From the NCBI GenBank assembly GCA_963666805.2, contig CAXXWR010000006.1, positions 434,001 to 498,000 on the forward strand: DNA of 64,000 nucleotides. Reading direction: 5' to 3'. Of this stretch, positions 22,562 to 30,865 are shown in pieces. A model generated the notes under the pieces. It was not told where the DNA came from. It worked only from the letters and a program-made list of their open reading frames with translations, and ran no database searches. The stretch is from Fusibacter sp963666805 (GTDB lineage Bacteria; Bacillota; Clostridia; Peptostreptococcales; Acidaminobacteraceae). Within the stretch, counting starts at the first letter, position 1; every line of letters starts with the position of its first letter. A program made the translations under genes and the position numbers.

Positions 22562-22634
22562 GACAAGACACTTGACAAGACTCGATAAATCATCAATAAT
22601 ATGAGGGTATGCAAGAGACTTTGCAAGGGGCTTT
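22562..22634 (+). promoter_or_regulatory. Promoter with two pairs of 12-bp direct repeats, upstream of the PTS IIC gene
   Basis: TTGACA (22572-22577), a 17-base spacer and AATAAT (22595-22600) form the promoter. Two related tandem pairs surround it: GACAAGACACTT/GACAAGACTCGA at 22562-22585, covering the -35 box, and GCAAGAGACTTT/GCAAGGGGCTTT at 22611-22634, just past the start of transcription. The second pair starts 49 bases after the first. The layout resembles binding sites for a repressor; NiaR upstream is the obvious candidate, but this is inference. Confidence 0.55.
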
Positions 22635-22652
22635 AAAAAAAGGAGGACAAAA

Positions 22653-23675
22653 GTGAAGGTAAGAAATTATTTGACGAAAACGCTCAATGGTATGGCATTG
22701 GGTCTTTTTGCTTCATTAATCATTGGATTAATTTTAAAACAGATAGGGGATTATACGGGGATTGAGGCGTTGACAACATTTGGGAAAGTTGCGCAAGCAA
22801 TGATGGGGCCAGCGATTGGGGCTGCGGTTGCCTATAGTGTAGGGGCTTCGCCACTTGGTATTTTTGCGTCTCTTGTTGCAGGAACAATTGGCGCGGGAAG
22901 TATTACAATTGGGGATACAGGTCAGATGCTTATCAGTGTTGGTGAACCCATGGGTGCATTTGTTTCGGGTTTAATCGCTGCGGAGTTTTCTAAGCTTATA
23001 GCAGGAAAAACAAAGGTAGATATTGTTTTAGTACCAGCGCTTACCATTATTGTAGGGGGGATTGTCGGTTTAACGCTTTCACCTGTTATTGCTATGCTGA
23101 TGAAAGGACTGGGGCAGTTGATTAATACAGCTACTGAATTACAACCGATTCCAATGGGGATTCTTGTTGCTATTCTTATGGGCATAATTTTAACATTGCC
23201 TATTAGCAGTGCAGCACTTGCTATTTCAATGGGGCTTTCAGGTATTGCTGCTGGAGCATCTCTTGTAGGGTGTTGTTGTCAGATGATTGGATTTGGCGTT
23301 ATAAGTTACAAAGAAAATGGTTTTGGCGGGTTGATTGCACAAGGACTTGGAACAAGTATGCTTCAAGTGCCTAATATCATTAAAAATCCTAAAGTATGGA
23401 TTCCGCCTATTGTAGCGAGTGCCATCCTTGGACCGATCAGCACGACTTTATTAAAGATGGAAAGCAACAGTGTTGGAGCAGGCATGGGAACAAGTGGGTT
23501 AGTTGGGCAATTTGGAACATTTGCAGCCATGCAAGATACACCTATTGTTATGCTCTTAATAATGGTGATTCTTATGCATTTTATTTTACCAGGACTGATT
23601 TCATGGATGGTTGGAAAATGGATGCGTCTAAAAGGTCACATTAAAGAAGGGGATTTAAAATTAAGTGAAAACTAG
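22653..23675 (+). CDS. Orphan PTS-EIIC-like membrane permease
   Basis: A 340-residue, very hydrophobic protein rich in Gly and Ala with about ten membrane segments. Its N-terminus (LTKTLNGMALGLFASLIIGL) and the MGPAIGAAVAYSVGASPLG stretch match the EIIC family often annotated as PTS sugar transporter subunit IIC. No EIIA or EIIB gene or domain is present, so phosphotransferase transport cannot be assumed. It may be a permease with another substrate; position after niaR makes a niacin-related compound a testable guess. The start codon is GTG at 22653 with AAAGGAGG upstream. It is monocistronic with its own promoter. Confidence 0.75.
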   Translation: MKVRNYLTKTLNGMALGLFASLIIGLILKQIGDYTGIEALTTFGKVAQAMMGPAIGAAVAYSVGASPLGIFASLVAGTIGAGSITIGDTGQMLISVGEPMGAFVSGLIAAEFSKLIAGKTKVDIVLVPALTIIVGGIVGLTLSPVIAMLMKGLGQLINTATELQPIPMGILVAILMGIILTLPISSAALAISMGLSGIAAGASLVGCCCQMIGFGVISYKENGFGGLIAQGLGTSMLQVPNIIKNPKVWIPPIVASAILGPISTTLLKMESNSVGAGMGTSGLVGQFGTFAAMQDTPIVMLLIMVILMHFILPGLISWMVGKWMRLKGHIKEGDLKLSEN

Positions 23676-23731
23676 ATTTAGATTAAATTCAAATGATACG
23701 GTCTTAATTCAATAAAACATTCAATAAAAAT

Positions 23732-23802
23732 AAAACAACTGGTTCTTAGGGATAAAACGTTAAAGGAATATAAAAGTTTATCCCTAAGGATCAGTTGTTT
23801 TT
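23732..23802. terminator. Very long terminator hairpin between PTS IIC gene and Cys4 gene
   Basis: A 25-bp stem joins 23732-23756 (AAAACAACTGGTTCTTAGGG...) with 23777-23801. Two pairs are G-U in plus-strand RNA but would be A-C mismatches in minus-strand RNA, so it is most stable in the plus transcript. The 3' arm overlaps the last codons and stop of the minus-strand gene. Confidence 0.8.
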
Positions 23803-23961
23803 AGGTTCAAAGCCATCACAACGAGCTCCTGAACTACGGTAAACAATAATAGAGGGCAACTGCTTAGATTTAAAACCAAACATGCGACAGCCCATTGGAT
23901 TTTTAGGGTCCCAAGTGACATAGAAATGTTTACATTGACGACAATTGATTGTATTTGACAT
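23791..23961 (-). CDS. Small conserved Cys4 protein
   Basis: A 56-residue soluble protein with four cysteines and a His in the pattern CRQCKHFYVTWDP, MGCRMFGFKS and SSGARCDGF, consistent with a small metal-binding fold. Homologues in many bacteria are sometimes labelled uracil-DNA glycosylase because a similar segment appears in that context, but no glycosylase domain is present here. Function is unknown. The start ATG at 23961 is preceded on the minus strand by AGGAGAAAAAGAGA; an upstream in-frame start adds 13 residues without similarity to the motif. Confidence 0.8.
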   Translation of the reverse strand: MSNTINCRQCKHFYVTWDPKNPMGCRMFGFKSKQLPSIIVYRSSGARCDGFEPKNN

Positions 23962-24148
23962 TCTCTTTTTCTCCTGTTTTAATAAAAGCAAGTAACTCAT
24001 TTTTTAAAAACATAATCTAAAAAAGTTTCAATATAGGCTAAAATTATAGATTATAAAAGCATTATATAGCCAGACCTAAGCGTCTGCAAGAGTATTTCGG
24101 TAATGGATTGATAAAATACGATAATTTTATGAATTAATTTTTTGAATA

Positions 24149-24157
24149 TGTTATAAT
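24149..24157 (+). promoter_or_regulatory. Extended -10 promoter of murI
   Basis: TGTTATAAT matches the extended -10 consensus TGnTATAAT about 33 bases before the start codon. No clear -35 box is needed or seen. Confidence 0.6.
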
Positions 24158-24190
24158 TATGAGTGATAAAAAAACAGGTGGTGTAAAAGG

Positions 24191-24955
24191 GTGAATAAAA
24201 GGAGTAAGATTGGCATATTTGATTCCGGATTAGGCGGTATTTCCGTCCTTAAAGATATCCATAAAATATTGCCCAATGAAGACATTATATATATAGGAGA
24301 TTCAGCAAATGCGCCCTATGGCATAAAAACAAAGCAAGAAGTCTATCAATTGTCTCGAAAAATATGTGAAGAATTGATTGAGAATGACTGTAAGATCATT
24401 GTGATAGCATGTAATACAGCGACCAGTGCAGCTGTAAATCGCTTGAGACAGGAGTTACCTGTACCCATTATTGGAATGGAACCAGCTGTCAAACCGGCAT
24501 TGGTTGGCACTGAGGGTAAAATATTGGTTCTTGCAACAGAGATGACTTTGAAAGAAGAAAAATTCAATTTACTCTTGGAGAATTTTGATGATCATTATAG
24601 GGTGATTAAAGAAGCTGCCCCAGAATGGGTTGACTTGGTGGAAAATCATTTAGAAGATCAACAAAGGGTCAAAGCAACGGTAAAGCAAGTGCTTGATCGT
24701 GTTGAAGCTAAAGTTAATGCAGTGGTCTTAGGGTGTACGCATTTTATCTTTTTGAAAGATGAAATTGATGCCTATTATCAGCAGAGTGTTGATATTTATG
24801 ATGGTAATATGGGGACGGCAACACACCTAAGGAATACTTTAATTAGTCAAGGGTTACAAAATGACAAGACAGAGCAAGGCACAGTTGAAATTCATAATAG
24901 TCATACTCAAGATTATTTATCAAAATCAATTGACTTGTACCATCAATTAAAGTAG
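24191..24955 (+). CDS. murI: Glutamate racemase
   Basis: Converts L-glutamate to D-glutamate for peptidoglycan. At 254 residues it has the standard length. The two catalytic cysteines are C74 in ACNTATSAA and C182 in LGCTHFIFL, with D11 in FDSGLGG and GDSANAPYG as substrate-binding motifs. The start is a GTG at 24191, with AGGTGG upstream. A small protein gene follows after 79 bases and serS after a T-box, so murI seems to be the first gene of a short transcription unit. Confidence 0.95.
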   Translation: MNKRSKIGIFDSGLGGISVLKDIHKILPNEDIIYIGDSANAPYGIKTKQEVYQLSRKICEELIENDCKIIVIACNTATSAAVNRLRQELPVPIIGMEPAVKPALVGTEGKILVLATEMTLKEEKFNLLLENFDDHYRVIKEAAPEWVDLVENHLEDQQRVKATVKQVLDRVEAKVNAVVLGCTHFIFLKDEIDAYYQQSVDIYDGNMGTATHLRNTLISQGLQNDKTEQGTVEIHNSHTQDYLSKSIDLYHQLK

Positions 24956-25034
24956 AAAATGGACTAATGGGCAGGACATTACATTTTAACTTGAAGTAAA
25001 CAAGGACTTATAAAGAGGTAAAGGATGAAATAAG

Positions 25035-25283
25035 ATGTTTAAAATCGATACAGATATGATTGAAATTGTTAATAATCAACTTCAATTAATTGTTGATGAA
25101 GCTGTTTTTGATGAACGACAAACTGAAATTTTCAAATCGCGATATGGTGTAGGTGAATCAATTAAAGAACCTAGAAAGATTGGCAAAATCTATAAACTCT
25201 CCCCCAAAAAACTCAAAGGTGAGTTAACCAAGATTGATAATAAAGTTTTTAATATTTTGAAAAAGCATGATATTTTTGAGTAG
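25035..25283 (+). CDS. Small protein resembling sigma-70 region 4
   Basis: An 82-residue basic/acidic mixed protein without membrane segments. The stretch ERQTEIFKSRYGVGESIKEP followed by RKIGKIYKLSPKKLKGELTK and VFNILKKH has the spacing of region 4 of primary sigma factors (E-R-x-x-x-V-x-R-x-G-x, then the HTH and a helix ending L-R). Key similarity is to the fold pattern, not to a named family. It could be a sigma-like or anti-sigma-interacting protein, or a diverged HTH with a non-transcriptional role. The ATG at 25035 has a weak site (GGATG) upstream. The serS promoter begins about 20 bases after its stop. Confidence 0.6.
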   Translation: MFKIDTDMIEIVNNQLQLIVDEAVFDERQTEIFKSRYGVGESIKEPRKIGKIYKLSPKKLKGELTKIDNKVFNILKKHDIFE

Positions 25284-25304
25284 AAACTATTTTGATTTGA
25301 GAAG

Positions 25305-25333
25305 TTGACGAATGGTGTCAGCTTTGCTATAAT
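25305..25333 (+). promoter_or_regulatory. serS leader promoter
   Basis: TTGACG at 25305-25310, a 17-base spacer and TATAAT at 25328-25333, placed just upstream of the T-box leader. Confidence 0.85.
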
Positions 25334-25369
25334 AAGCTAAATTTAATGATTTATATCATTTAGTCTAAT

Positions 25370-25593
25370 AATGTTAGAGTGAAGACAAGACTTAGTAGCA
25401 CAATATAATTTGAAGAGAGCTAGCGATTGGTGGGAGTTAGTAAGGCGTTGTGTGAATCTATCTTAGAGCTTTTGGGTAATACCAAACGTATTCAAGGCGA
25501 TAACTTGATCGAGTGGATAGGAAACTATCAACTAGGGTGGCAACGCGGGTTAACTTCTCGTCCCTTTTTAGAGGGATGGAGAAGTTTTTTTAT
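25370..25593 (+). promoter_or_regulatory. T-box riboswitch, serine-specific, controlling serS
   Basis: A tRNA-sensing leader. The conserved T-box AGGGTGGCAACGCGGG lies at 25534-25549 and the loop-E AGTA at 25394-25397. In the specifier loop, GAA is followed by TCT (25457-25459) and A, which is a serine codon and fits the downstream gene. A terminator hairpin, AACTTCTC-GTCCCT with AGGGAT-GGAGAAGTT, ends in seven T at about 25585-25592. Uncharged tRNA-Ser should favour the antiterminator. Confidence 0.92.
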
Positions 25594-25702
25594 TGTTTAA
25601 ATGATGATATAAATTGTATTTTGAATGGTTTTGTACAAATCGACATAATGCAGAGGGTTCAATAAACTGTAAATGAATGTTAAAAAACAGGAGGTTATTA
25701 AG

Positions 25703-26977
25703 ATGCTAGATTTAAAACGGATTAGAAATGAATATGATGAAGTTGAAAGATTGGTTAAGCTCAGAGGAAAAGGCGATTATGGTCTTCCTAAAGTTAAAGC
25801 ACTTGATGAAGAGAGAAGAGGTCTTTTGGTACAAGTGGAAGATATGAAAAGTAGTCAAAATAAGATTTCTAAAGAAATACCTCAAATGAAAAAATCAGGT
25901 CAAGATACAACTGAAATCTTCAAAGAAATGAAACAACTCTCTAATGATATTAAAGAATTAGATGTAAAAGTTAAAGCCGTTGAAGAGGAAATGAATGAAA
26001 TTTTGATGGGGATTCCTAATATGGTTCACCCTGATACGCCTGTAGGAAAAGACGATGGAGAAAATCTTGAAATGAGAAAATGGGGAGAACCTCGTCAATT
26101 TGATTTTGAAGCCAAAGCCCACTGGGATATTGGGACAGATCTTGATATTTTAGATTTTGAAAGAGCGACTAAAATTACAGGAACCCGTTTTACAGTCATG
26201 AAGGGAAAAGGCGCAAGACTTGAAAGAGCACTTGTCAATTTTATGTTAGATTTACACACTGAAGAACAAGGTTATACAGAAATATTGCCTCCTTTTATGG
26301 TTAACAGAGAGGCGATGACTGGTACAGGTCAATTACCTAAATTTGAAGATGATATGTTCCATATTCCTTCAAAAGATTTCTTCTTAATTCCAACAGCTGA
26401 AGTGCCAGTAACTAATCTTTATGCGAATGAAATTTTGGATGAATTAAGTTTACCTATTTATCATACAGCTTATACACCATGTTTTAGAAAAGAAGCAGGG
26501 TCTGCAGGCAGAGATACAAGAGGTGTGATTCGTCAACATCAATTTAACAAAGTTGAAATGGTGAAATTCGTTAAACCTGAAGAGTCATACAAAGAACTTG
26601 AAGCGTTGACTCATAATGCAGAAGAAGTGCTTCAATTATTAGCGATTCCATACAGAGTTGTTCAATTATGTAGTGGTGATGTTGGTTTTAGTTCAGCTAA
26701 AACTTATGATATTGAAGTGTGGTTGCCAAGTTATGGTGAATATAAAGAAATTTCAAGTTGTTCTAATTTTGAAGATTTTCAAGCGAGAAGAGCCAATATT
26801 AGATATAGAGATGAAGAAACAAAAAAAGTAAACTATGTACACACACTAAACGGTTCAGGTTTGGCAGTAGGTAGAACAGTGGCAGCTATTCTTGAAAATT
26901 ATCAACAAGAAGATGGTTCAGTAGTTGTTCCAGCAGCACTTATTCCATATATGGGTGGTTGTGAAATAATTAAATAG
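25703..26977 (+). CDS. serS: Seryl-tRNA synthetase
   Basis: A class II synthetase of 424 residues that charges tRNA-Ser. The N-terminal part (about residues 25-100) is the long coiled-coil arm that contacts tRNA. Class II motif 2 is visible in FRKEAGSAGRDTRGVIRQHQ, and motif 3 in LNGSGLAVGRTVAAILEN. The ATG at 25703 has AGGAGG eight bases upstream; an in-frame ATG at 25673 would place this site inside the gene. Expression is governed by the serine T-box upstream. A terminator separates it from the convergent aminotransferase gene. Confidence 0.97.
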   Translation: MLDLKRIRNEYDEVERLVKLRGKGDYGLPKVKALDEERRGLLVQVEDMKSSQNKISKEIPQMKKSGQDTTEIFKEMKQLSNDIKELDVKVKAVEEEMNEILMGIPNMVHPDTPVGKDDGENLEMRKWGEPRQFDFEAKAHWDIGTDLDILDFERATKITGTRFTVMKGKGARLERALVNFMLDLHTEEQGYTEILPPFMVNREAMTGTGQLPKFEDDMFHIPSKDFFLIPTAEVPVTNLYANEILDELSLPIYHTAYTPCFRKEAGSAGRDTRGVIRQHQFNKVEMVKFVKPEESYKELEALTHNAEEVLQLLAIPYRVVQLCSGDVGFSSAKTYDIEVWLPSYGEYKEISSCSNFEDFQARRANIRYRDEETKKVNYVHTLNGSGLAVGRTVAAILENYQQEDGSVVVPAALIPYMGGCEIIK

Positions 26978-26993
26978 ACCATTAAAAAGATTA

Positions 26994-27030
26994 AAAAAGT
27001 GAAGAGCCTTTGGGGGTCTTCACTTTTTTT
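26994..27030. terminator. Bidirectional terminator between serS and aminotransferase gene
   Basis: AAAAAAGTGAAGA pairs with TCTTCACTTTTTT around a central region with further C-G pairs. T-runs lie on both sides for the two convergent genes. Confidence 0.88.
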
Positions 27031-27054
27031 AGGTTAGAGTCTATGGTGTTAAGA

Positions 27055-28257
27055 TTACTTTTTTTCAGTATAGGATTCAATCATTGCTTTAATCCGATTA
27101 AGGCCTTCTTGAGCATTTTCAAGTGTAGTGGCATAGGAAAGTCTAATGTGATCATCTTTTCCAAAAGCAATGCCTGGAACAGCAGCTACTTTATATTGTG
27201 TGAGCAATTCATCACAGAAGGCGAGTGAAAGCGATTCTCCCGCTAGGTAATCTTTCATGCAACTAATATCGAGGAAGAGGTAAAAGGCACCTTCAGGAGT
27301 CACATAAGAGATATTTGGAATGGTATCAAGTTGTGCAACAAGTTGGTCACGTCTATTTTTATAGGTAGAGACCATTTGCTTAATATCTGATTCACATTCA
27401 GTAAGGGCAGAAAGACCTGCATATTGTGTAATAAGACTTGGATGTGAAATCAAGTGACCTTGCATCATACTCATGTATTTTGAGATATATTCTGGCGCAG
27501 CAGTATAACCTAAACGCCAGCCTGTCATTGATACGGATTTTGAATGACCATTGATGAGAATGGTTTGATTTTTAATTGCGTCTGAAAGCGAGGCAACTGA
27601 GGTGAATTGATCTGTATAGTGTATGCGTTCATAGATTTCATCTGCAACGATGAAGAGCCCCTTTTCAACACAAAAATCGCCAATCGCTTTTAATTCATCT
27701 TTAAGGTAGACGATTCCAGTTGGATTAGAGGGATTGTTGAGCAAGAGTATTTTGGTTTTAGGTGTGATGAGAGATTGAAGATCATCAACTGTGACTTTAA
27801 AGCCATTTTCTTTAGAGGTTTCTGCATAGATAGGTACGCCACCGCAGAGTTTGATGATTTCAGGATAACTGGTCCAGTAAGGGACAGGAACGATAACCTC
27901 ATCACCAGGATTAAGAATAACAGAGAAGGCATTGGTTAGAGCGTTTTTAGCCCCTGAAGAAACGACAATTTCATTGACACTATAGGTTACTTGATTTTCT
28001 CTTTTAAGCTTATCGCATATAGCCAGTCTTAATTCATAAAGCCCTGGGACAAGATCATATTTAGTATGGTTGGCTTGAATGGCCTCAATCCCTGCTTGTT
28101 TTGCTTTTTCTGGGGTGAAAAAATCAGGTTCTCCAATGCTTAAATCAATGATGGCTTGCCCTTCTGCTTTTAATTGGCGAACTTGGCTGCTAATACCAAT
28201 AGTATAAGAAGGTGTAATATGGTGTGTTTTTTGTGATAATTCTAATGGTTGTATCAT
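27055..28257 (-). CDS. Class I/II aminotransferase, aspartate aminotransferase-like
   Basis: A PLP-dependent aminotransferase of 400 residues in the fold-type I, Igamma-like group of aspartate/aromatic transaminases. The Schiff-base lysine is K240 in NGHSKSVSMTGWRLGY; other PLP contacts are NNPSNPTG, VADEIYE and the C-terminal arginine in DHIRLSYA. Aspartate aminotransferase (aspC/patA type) is the most likely activity, though aromatic or branched substrates cannot be excluded by sequence reading. The ATG at 28257 is preceded by AAGGAG on the minus strand. It appears to be a single-gene unit. Confidence 0.88.
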   Translation of the reverse strand: MIQPLELSQKTHHITPSYTIGISSQVRQLKAEGQAIIDLSIGEPDFFTPEKAKQAGIEAIQANHTKYDLVPGLYELRLAICDKLKRENQVTYSVNEIVVSSGAKNALTNAFSVILNPGDEVIVPVPYWTSYPEIIKLCGGVPIYAETSKENGFKVTVDDLQSLITPKTKILLLNNPSNPTGIVYLKDELKAIGDFCVEKGLFIVADEIYERIHYTDQFTSVASLSDAIKNQTILINGHSKSVSMTGWRLGYTAAPEYISKYMSMMQGHLISHPSLITQYAGLSALTECESDIKQMVSTYKNRRDQLVAQLDTIPNISYVTPEGAFYLFLDISCMKDYLAGESLSLAFCDELLTQYKVAAVPGIAFGKDDHIRLSYATTLENAQEGLNRIKAMIESYTEKK

Positions 28258-28447
28258 GAGTAGGCTCCTTTATAAATATCATATGATAAAATAGGATAAT
28301 TAATCCAATCAATCATTTCTTGTTTATATTGATTTCATAGTATTGAAATGGAAATTTAAAATGAAATGGTTTCCCTAATATGTTAAAATTATTATAGCAG
28401 TATTTGAGTATTTTACAAATAATAAGAATAAAGATTGAGGCTTTTAT

Positions 28448-28642
28448 ATGTCTATTTTTGAATGGGTATTGGTTATTTCGGTCGCTTTGTTTTTTTTAAT
28501 TGTGATGTTTTATTCTCTAGGTGACTTATTTAGAGATTGGGGTTTTTATAAAAAGAGACAAAAAAATGTAACTTTTCTTTCTAGAAAAAAGACTAAGAAA
28601 ACAAAACAATCATCAAAATCAATCAACTATCAAAAAAAATAA
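28448..28642 (+). CDS. Small single-pass membrane protein
   Basis: A 64-residue protein with one membrane helix at about residues 7-27 (VLVISVALFFLIVMFYSLGD) and a strongly basic cytoplasmic tail containing SRKKTKKTKQSSK. No family is recognised. It sits 13 bases before a PLP-dependent decarboxylase gene and may share its transcript. A purine-rich GATTGAGG lies upstream of the ATG, a moderate ribosome-binding site. Coding status rests on this site, the coupled position and the typical membrane-plus-basic-tail composition. Confidence 0.6.
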   Translation: MSIFEWVLVISVALFFLIVMFYSLGDLFRDWGFYKKRQKNVTFLSRKKTKKTKQSSKSINYQKK

Positions 28643-28655
28643 GGAATAAATAAAC

Positions 28656-30095
28656 ATGAGAATTTTAAAAGCACTAGAATCACTAAAAGAAGAAGACCTT
28701 GTTTCTTTTCATATGCCGGGTCATAAAAATGGCAGGATAATTGGTGATGCCTATAAGGCTATCCTAAATTACGATATAACAGAGATTCCTGGTGCAGATA
28801 ACTTACATGCTGCAGAAGCGTGTATTTTGGAAACGGAAAACCTTATTGCTGACTATTATGGTGCTGAAAAATCAAAAATTCTAGTCAATGGAAGTACAGT
28901 GGGCATTCTCAGTATGATTATGGGAACGGTTTGGAGAGATGAAAGTCTATTGGTTTCAAGAAATACCCATCAATCGGTGTATAATGCGGTAGAAATGGGC
29001 GGTATTAATCCTGTTTATGTCATGCCAACTCTCGATACTCAATGGGGTATTGTGACAGGAATGGATAATGATGCGATTTTAAACAGATTAGACCAAGATT
29101 CATCAATTAAAGCGATTGTGCTGACATATCCCACTTATGAAGGTGTTGCTTATGATATTCAAACTATCATTAGTGATTGTCATCAGAGGGGCATTTTGGT
29201 TTTAGTTGATGAAGCACACGGTGCTCATCTTAATACGTCAGAAGATCTTCCTACATCAAGTTTGACTTTAGGGGCTGATATTGTCGTTCAAAGTTTTCAT
29301 AAAACGTTGCCTGCTATGACTCAAACAGCTGTTATCCATTTTTCCAAGAAGATGTGCCAGCATCCACGATTCGACAGAGTTTTATGGTATTTAAAGACAC
29401 TTCAAACCAGTAGTCCTTCTTACGTCTTGATGTATTCTATAGATGTGATGATGGATGTTGTCTTAAATCAAGCCAATACGCTTACTAAAGAGGTTCAGCA
29501 CTGGATTGATGATGCAGAAAAAGCCATTAATCAGCTGGCGTGTTTTGGAGTGTGGCGACAACCTCAACAAGATTTTATGAAAATTTGTTTATCAATAGAA
29601 CCTGCTTATTTGAATGCCGTGTTTAATGGTCACTGGTTGGGTCAAACGTTGAGGGCGCGATTTGGTATTCAAGTTGAATACGATATGTATCATTTTTGCT
29701 TACTGATGACCAGTATGGCTACAAGAGAGAATGATTTTAAACGATTGATTGAGGCCTTAACGGTTTTAAATGAAGAGATACGCTCATCTCATATGAAGTG
29801 TGAAGTGTTAGAGCCGGTAAGCGTTGATTATCAAATGGTTTATAAGAACATGTGTGATCCAAATACAAAAGTCATTTTAGCAAGTCATATTCTGAATTAT
29901 GAATATGAATTAATCCCTATGGAAGAAGCAGAAGGACGTATTAGTTATGAATATGTCATTCCTTATCCACCGGGGATTCCAATTATTGTACCGGGTGAAA
30001 AAATCCATAAATCGGTGATTGCATTATATAAAAGAGAAGCGATGCATACCGTGTTGTCTCATCCTAAAGGGAACATAAGGGTCGTTAAAGAATAA
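28656..30095 (+). CDS. yaaO: Orn/Lys/Arg decarboxylase family protein (YaaO-like)
   Basis: A fold-type I PLP enzyme of the ornithine/lysine/arginine decarboxylase family, 479 residues. The N-terminal FHMPGHKNGRI is diagnostic, DEAHGAH (D185, H188) and the PLP lysine K216 in SFHKTLPAMTQTA form the cofactor site. Compared with the large inducible decarboxylases it lacks the N-terminal response-regulator-like wing domain, as is usual for YaaO and SpeA-type Gram-positive enzymes. It likely makes a diamine or agmatine, but the substrate cannot be fixed by reading. In Bacillus the same gene precedes tmk-darA-holB, so this is conserved synteny. The start ATG has a weak AAGGAA site. Confidence 0.88.
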   Translation: MRILKALESLKEEDLVSFHMPGHKNGRIIGDAYKAILNYDITEIPGADNLHAAEACILETENLIADYYGAEKSKILVNGSTVGILSMIMGTVWRDESLLVSRNTHQSVYNAVEMGGINPVYVMPTLDTQWGIVTGMDNDAILNRLDQDSSIKAIVLTYPTYEGVAYDIQTIISDCHQRGILVLVDEAHGAHLNTSEDLPTSSLTLGADIVVQSFHKTLPAMTQTAVIHFSKKMCQHPRFDRVLWYLKTLQTSSPSYVLMYSIDVMMDVVLNQANTLTKEVQHWIDDAEKAINQLACFGVWRQPQQDFMKICLSIEPAYLNAVFNGHWLGQTLRARFGIQVEYDMYHFCLLMTSMATRENDFKRLIEALTVLNEEIRSSHMKCEVLEPVSVDYQMVYKNMCDPNTKVILASHILNYEYELIPMEEAEGRISYEYVIPYPPGIPIIVPGEKIHKSVIALYKREAMHTVLSHPKGNIRVVKE

Positions 30096-30200
30096 AGGTG
30101 TTTTCATATGGGAGAGGCACAGAGGATAAGCTTATGTTGTGACAAAATGAATAGGCAATAATGCAAGACATTGAAATATCAAAATATGGAGAGGTGTATC

Positions 30201-30785
30201 ATGAATCGTTTTAAAAAAGAACTCATCGAATGGGGGCAAGCAATTGCTCTAACACTAGTTATCTTTTTAATCTATAATTTTTTCTTTGGTGTGACAACTG
30301 TTTACAATACATCAATGTTTCCAACTTTAGTGGAAAAAGATATGCTTTTTATGGTTAAACGTACAGATTATCAAGCGGGTGACATTGTATCATTTAAATC
30401 TAATTTGACTTTATCTCAACAAGATTATGATGGTTTAAACCTCTTACAAAAAATTGTCCATCATGTAGGAGAACCTAAGAATTTGATTAAAAGGATTATT
30501 GCAGTTCCCGGTGATACAATAGAGATTAGTGATGGTATCGTTAAAGTGAATGGCATTGTTCTTGATGAACCCTATATTAGTACAGTAACGACCAAATCAG
30601 CTTATTATGAAGATATTCCAGAAGGGAAGTATTTCTGTATGGGCGATAATAGAGCGGTGAGTTATGACAGTCGTGAGATTGGTTTAATTGACGGTGAACA
30701 ATTTATTGGAAAAGTTGTCTTTAGGTTCATGCCAATTAATAAAATAGGTGGCATTAACAGTATCAATCATGCTAATGACAATTGA
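30201..30785 (+). CDS. lepB: Type I signal peptidase
   Basis: Removes signal peptides from exported proteins at the outer face of the membrane. The 194 residues start with one membrane anchor (about 12-30). The catalytic Ser38 is in NTSMFPTL and the general base Lys97 in NLIKRIIAVPGDTIEI, with the conserved GDNRAVSYDSREIG box near the C-terminus. The ATG at 30201 follows TGGAGAGG; an in-frame ATG 30 bases earlier lacks such a site. Its place between yaaO and darA is where Bacillus and many Clostridia carry tmk, so the neighbourhood has been altered here. Confidence 0.94.
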   Translation: MNRFKKELIEWGQAIALTLVIFLIYNFFFGVTTVYNTSMFPTLVEKDMLFMVKRTDYQAGDIVSFKSNLTLSQQDYDGLNLLQKIVHHVGEPKNLIKRIIAVPGDTIEISDGIVKVNGIVLDEPYISTVTTKSAYYEDIPEGKYFCMGDNRAVSYDSREIGLIDGEQFIGKVVFRFMPINKIGGINSINHANDN

Positions 30786-30820
30786 TTTAGAGGATTGTTG
30801 TGATTGAATAATTGAAATTA

Positions 30821-30829
30821 TGGTATAAT
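30821..30829 (+). promoter_or_regulatory. Extended -10 promoter upstream of darA
   Basis: TGGTATAAT matches TGnTATAAT and lies 37 bases before the darA start codon. Confidence 0.6.
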
Positions 30830-30865
30830 ATAAATAGAAGTAAAAAAATGAAAGGAGGAGATGAG

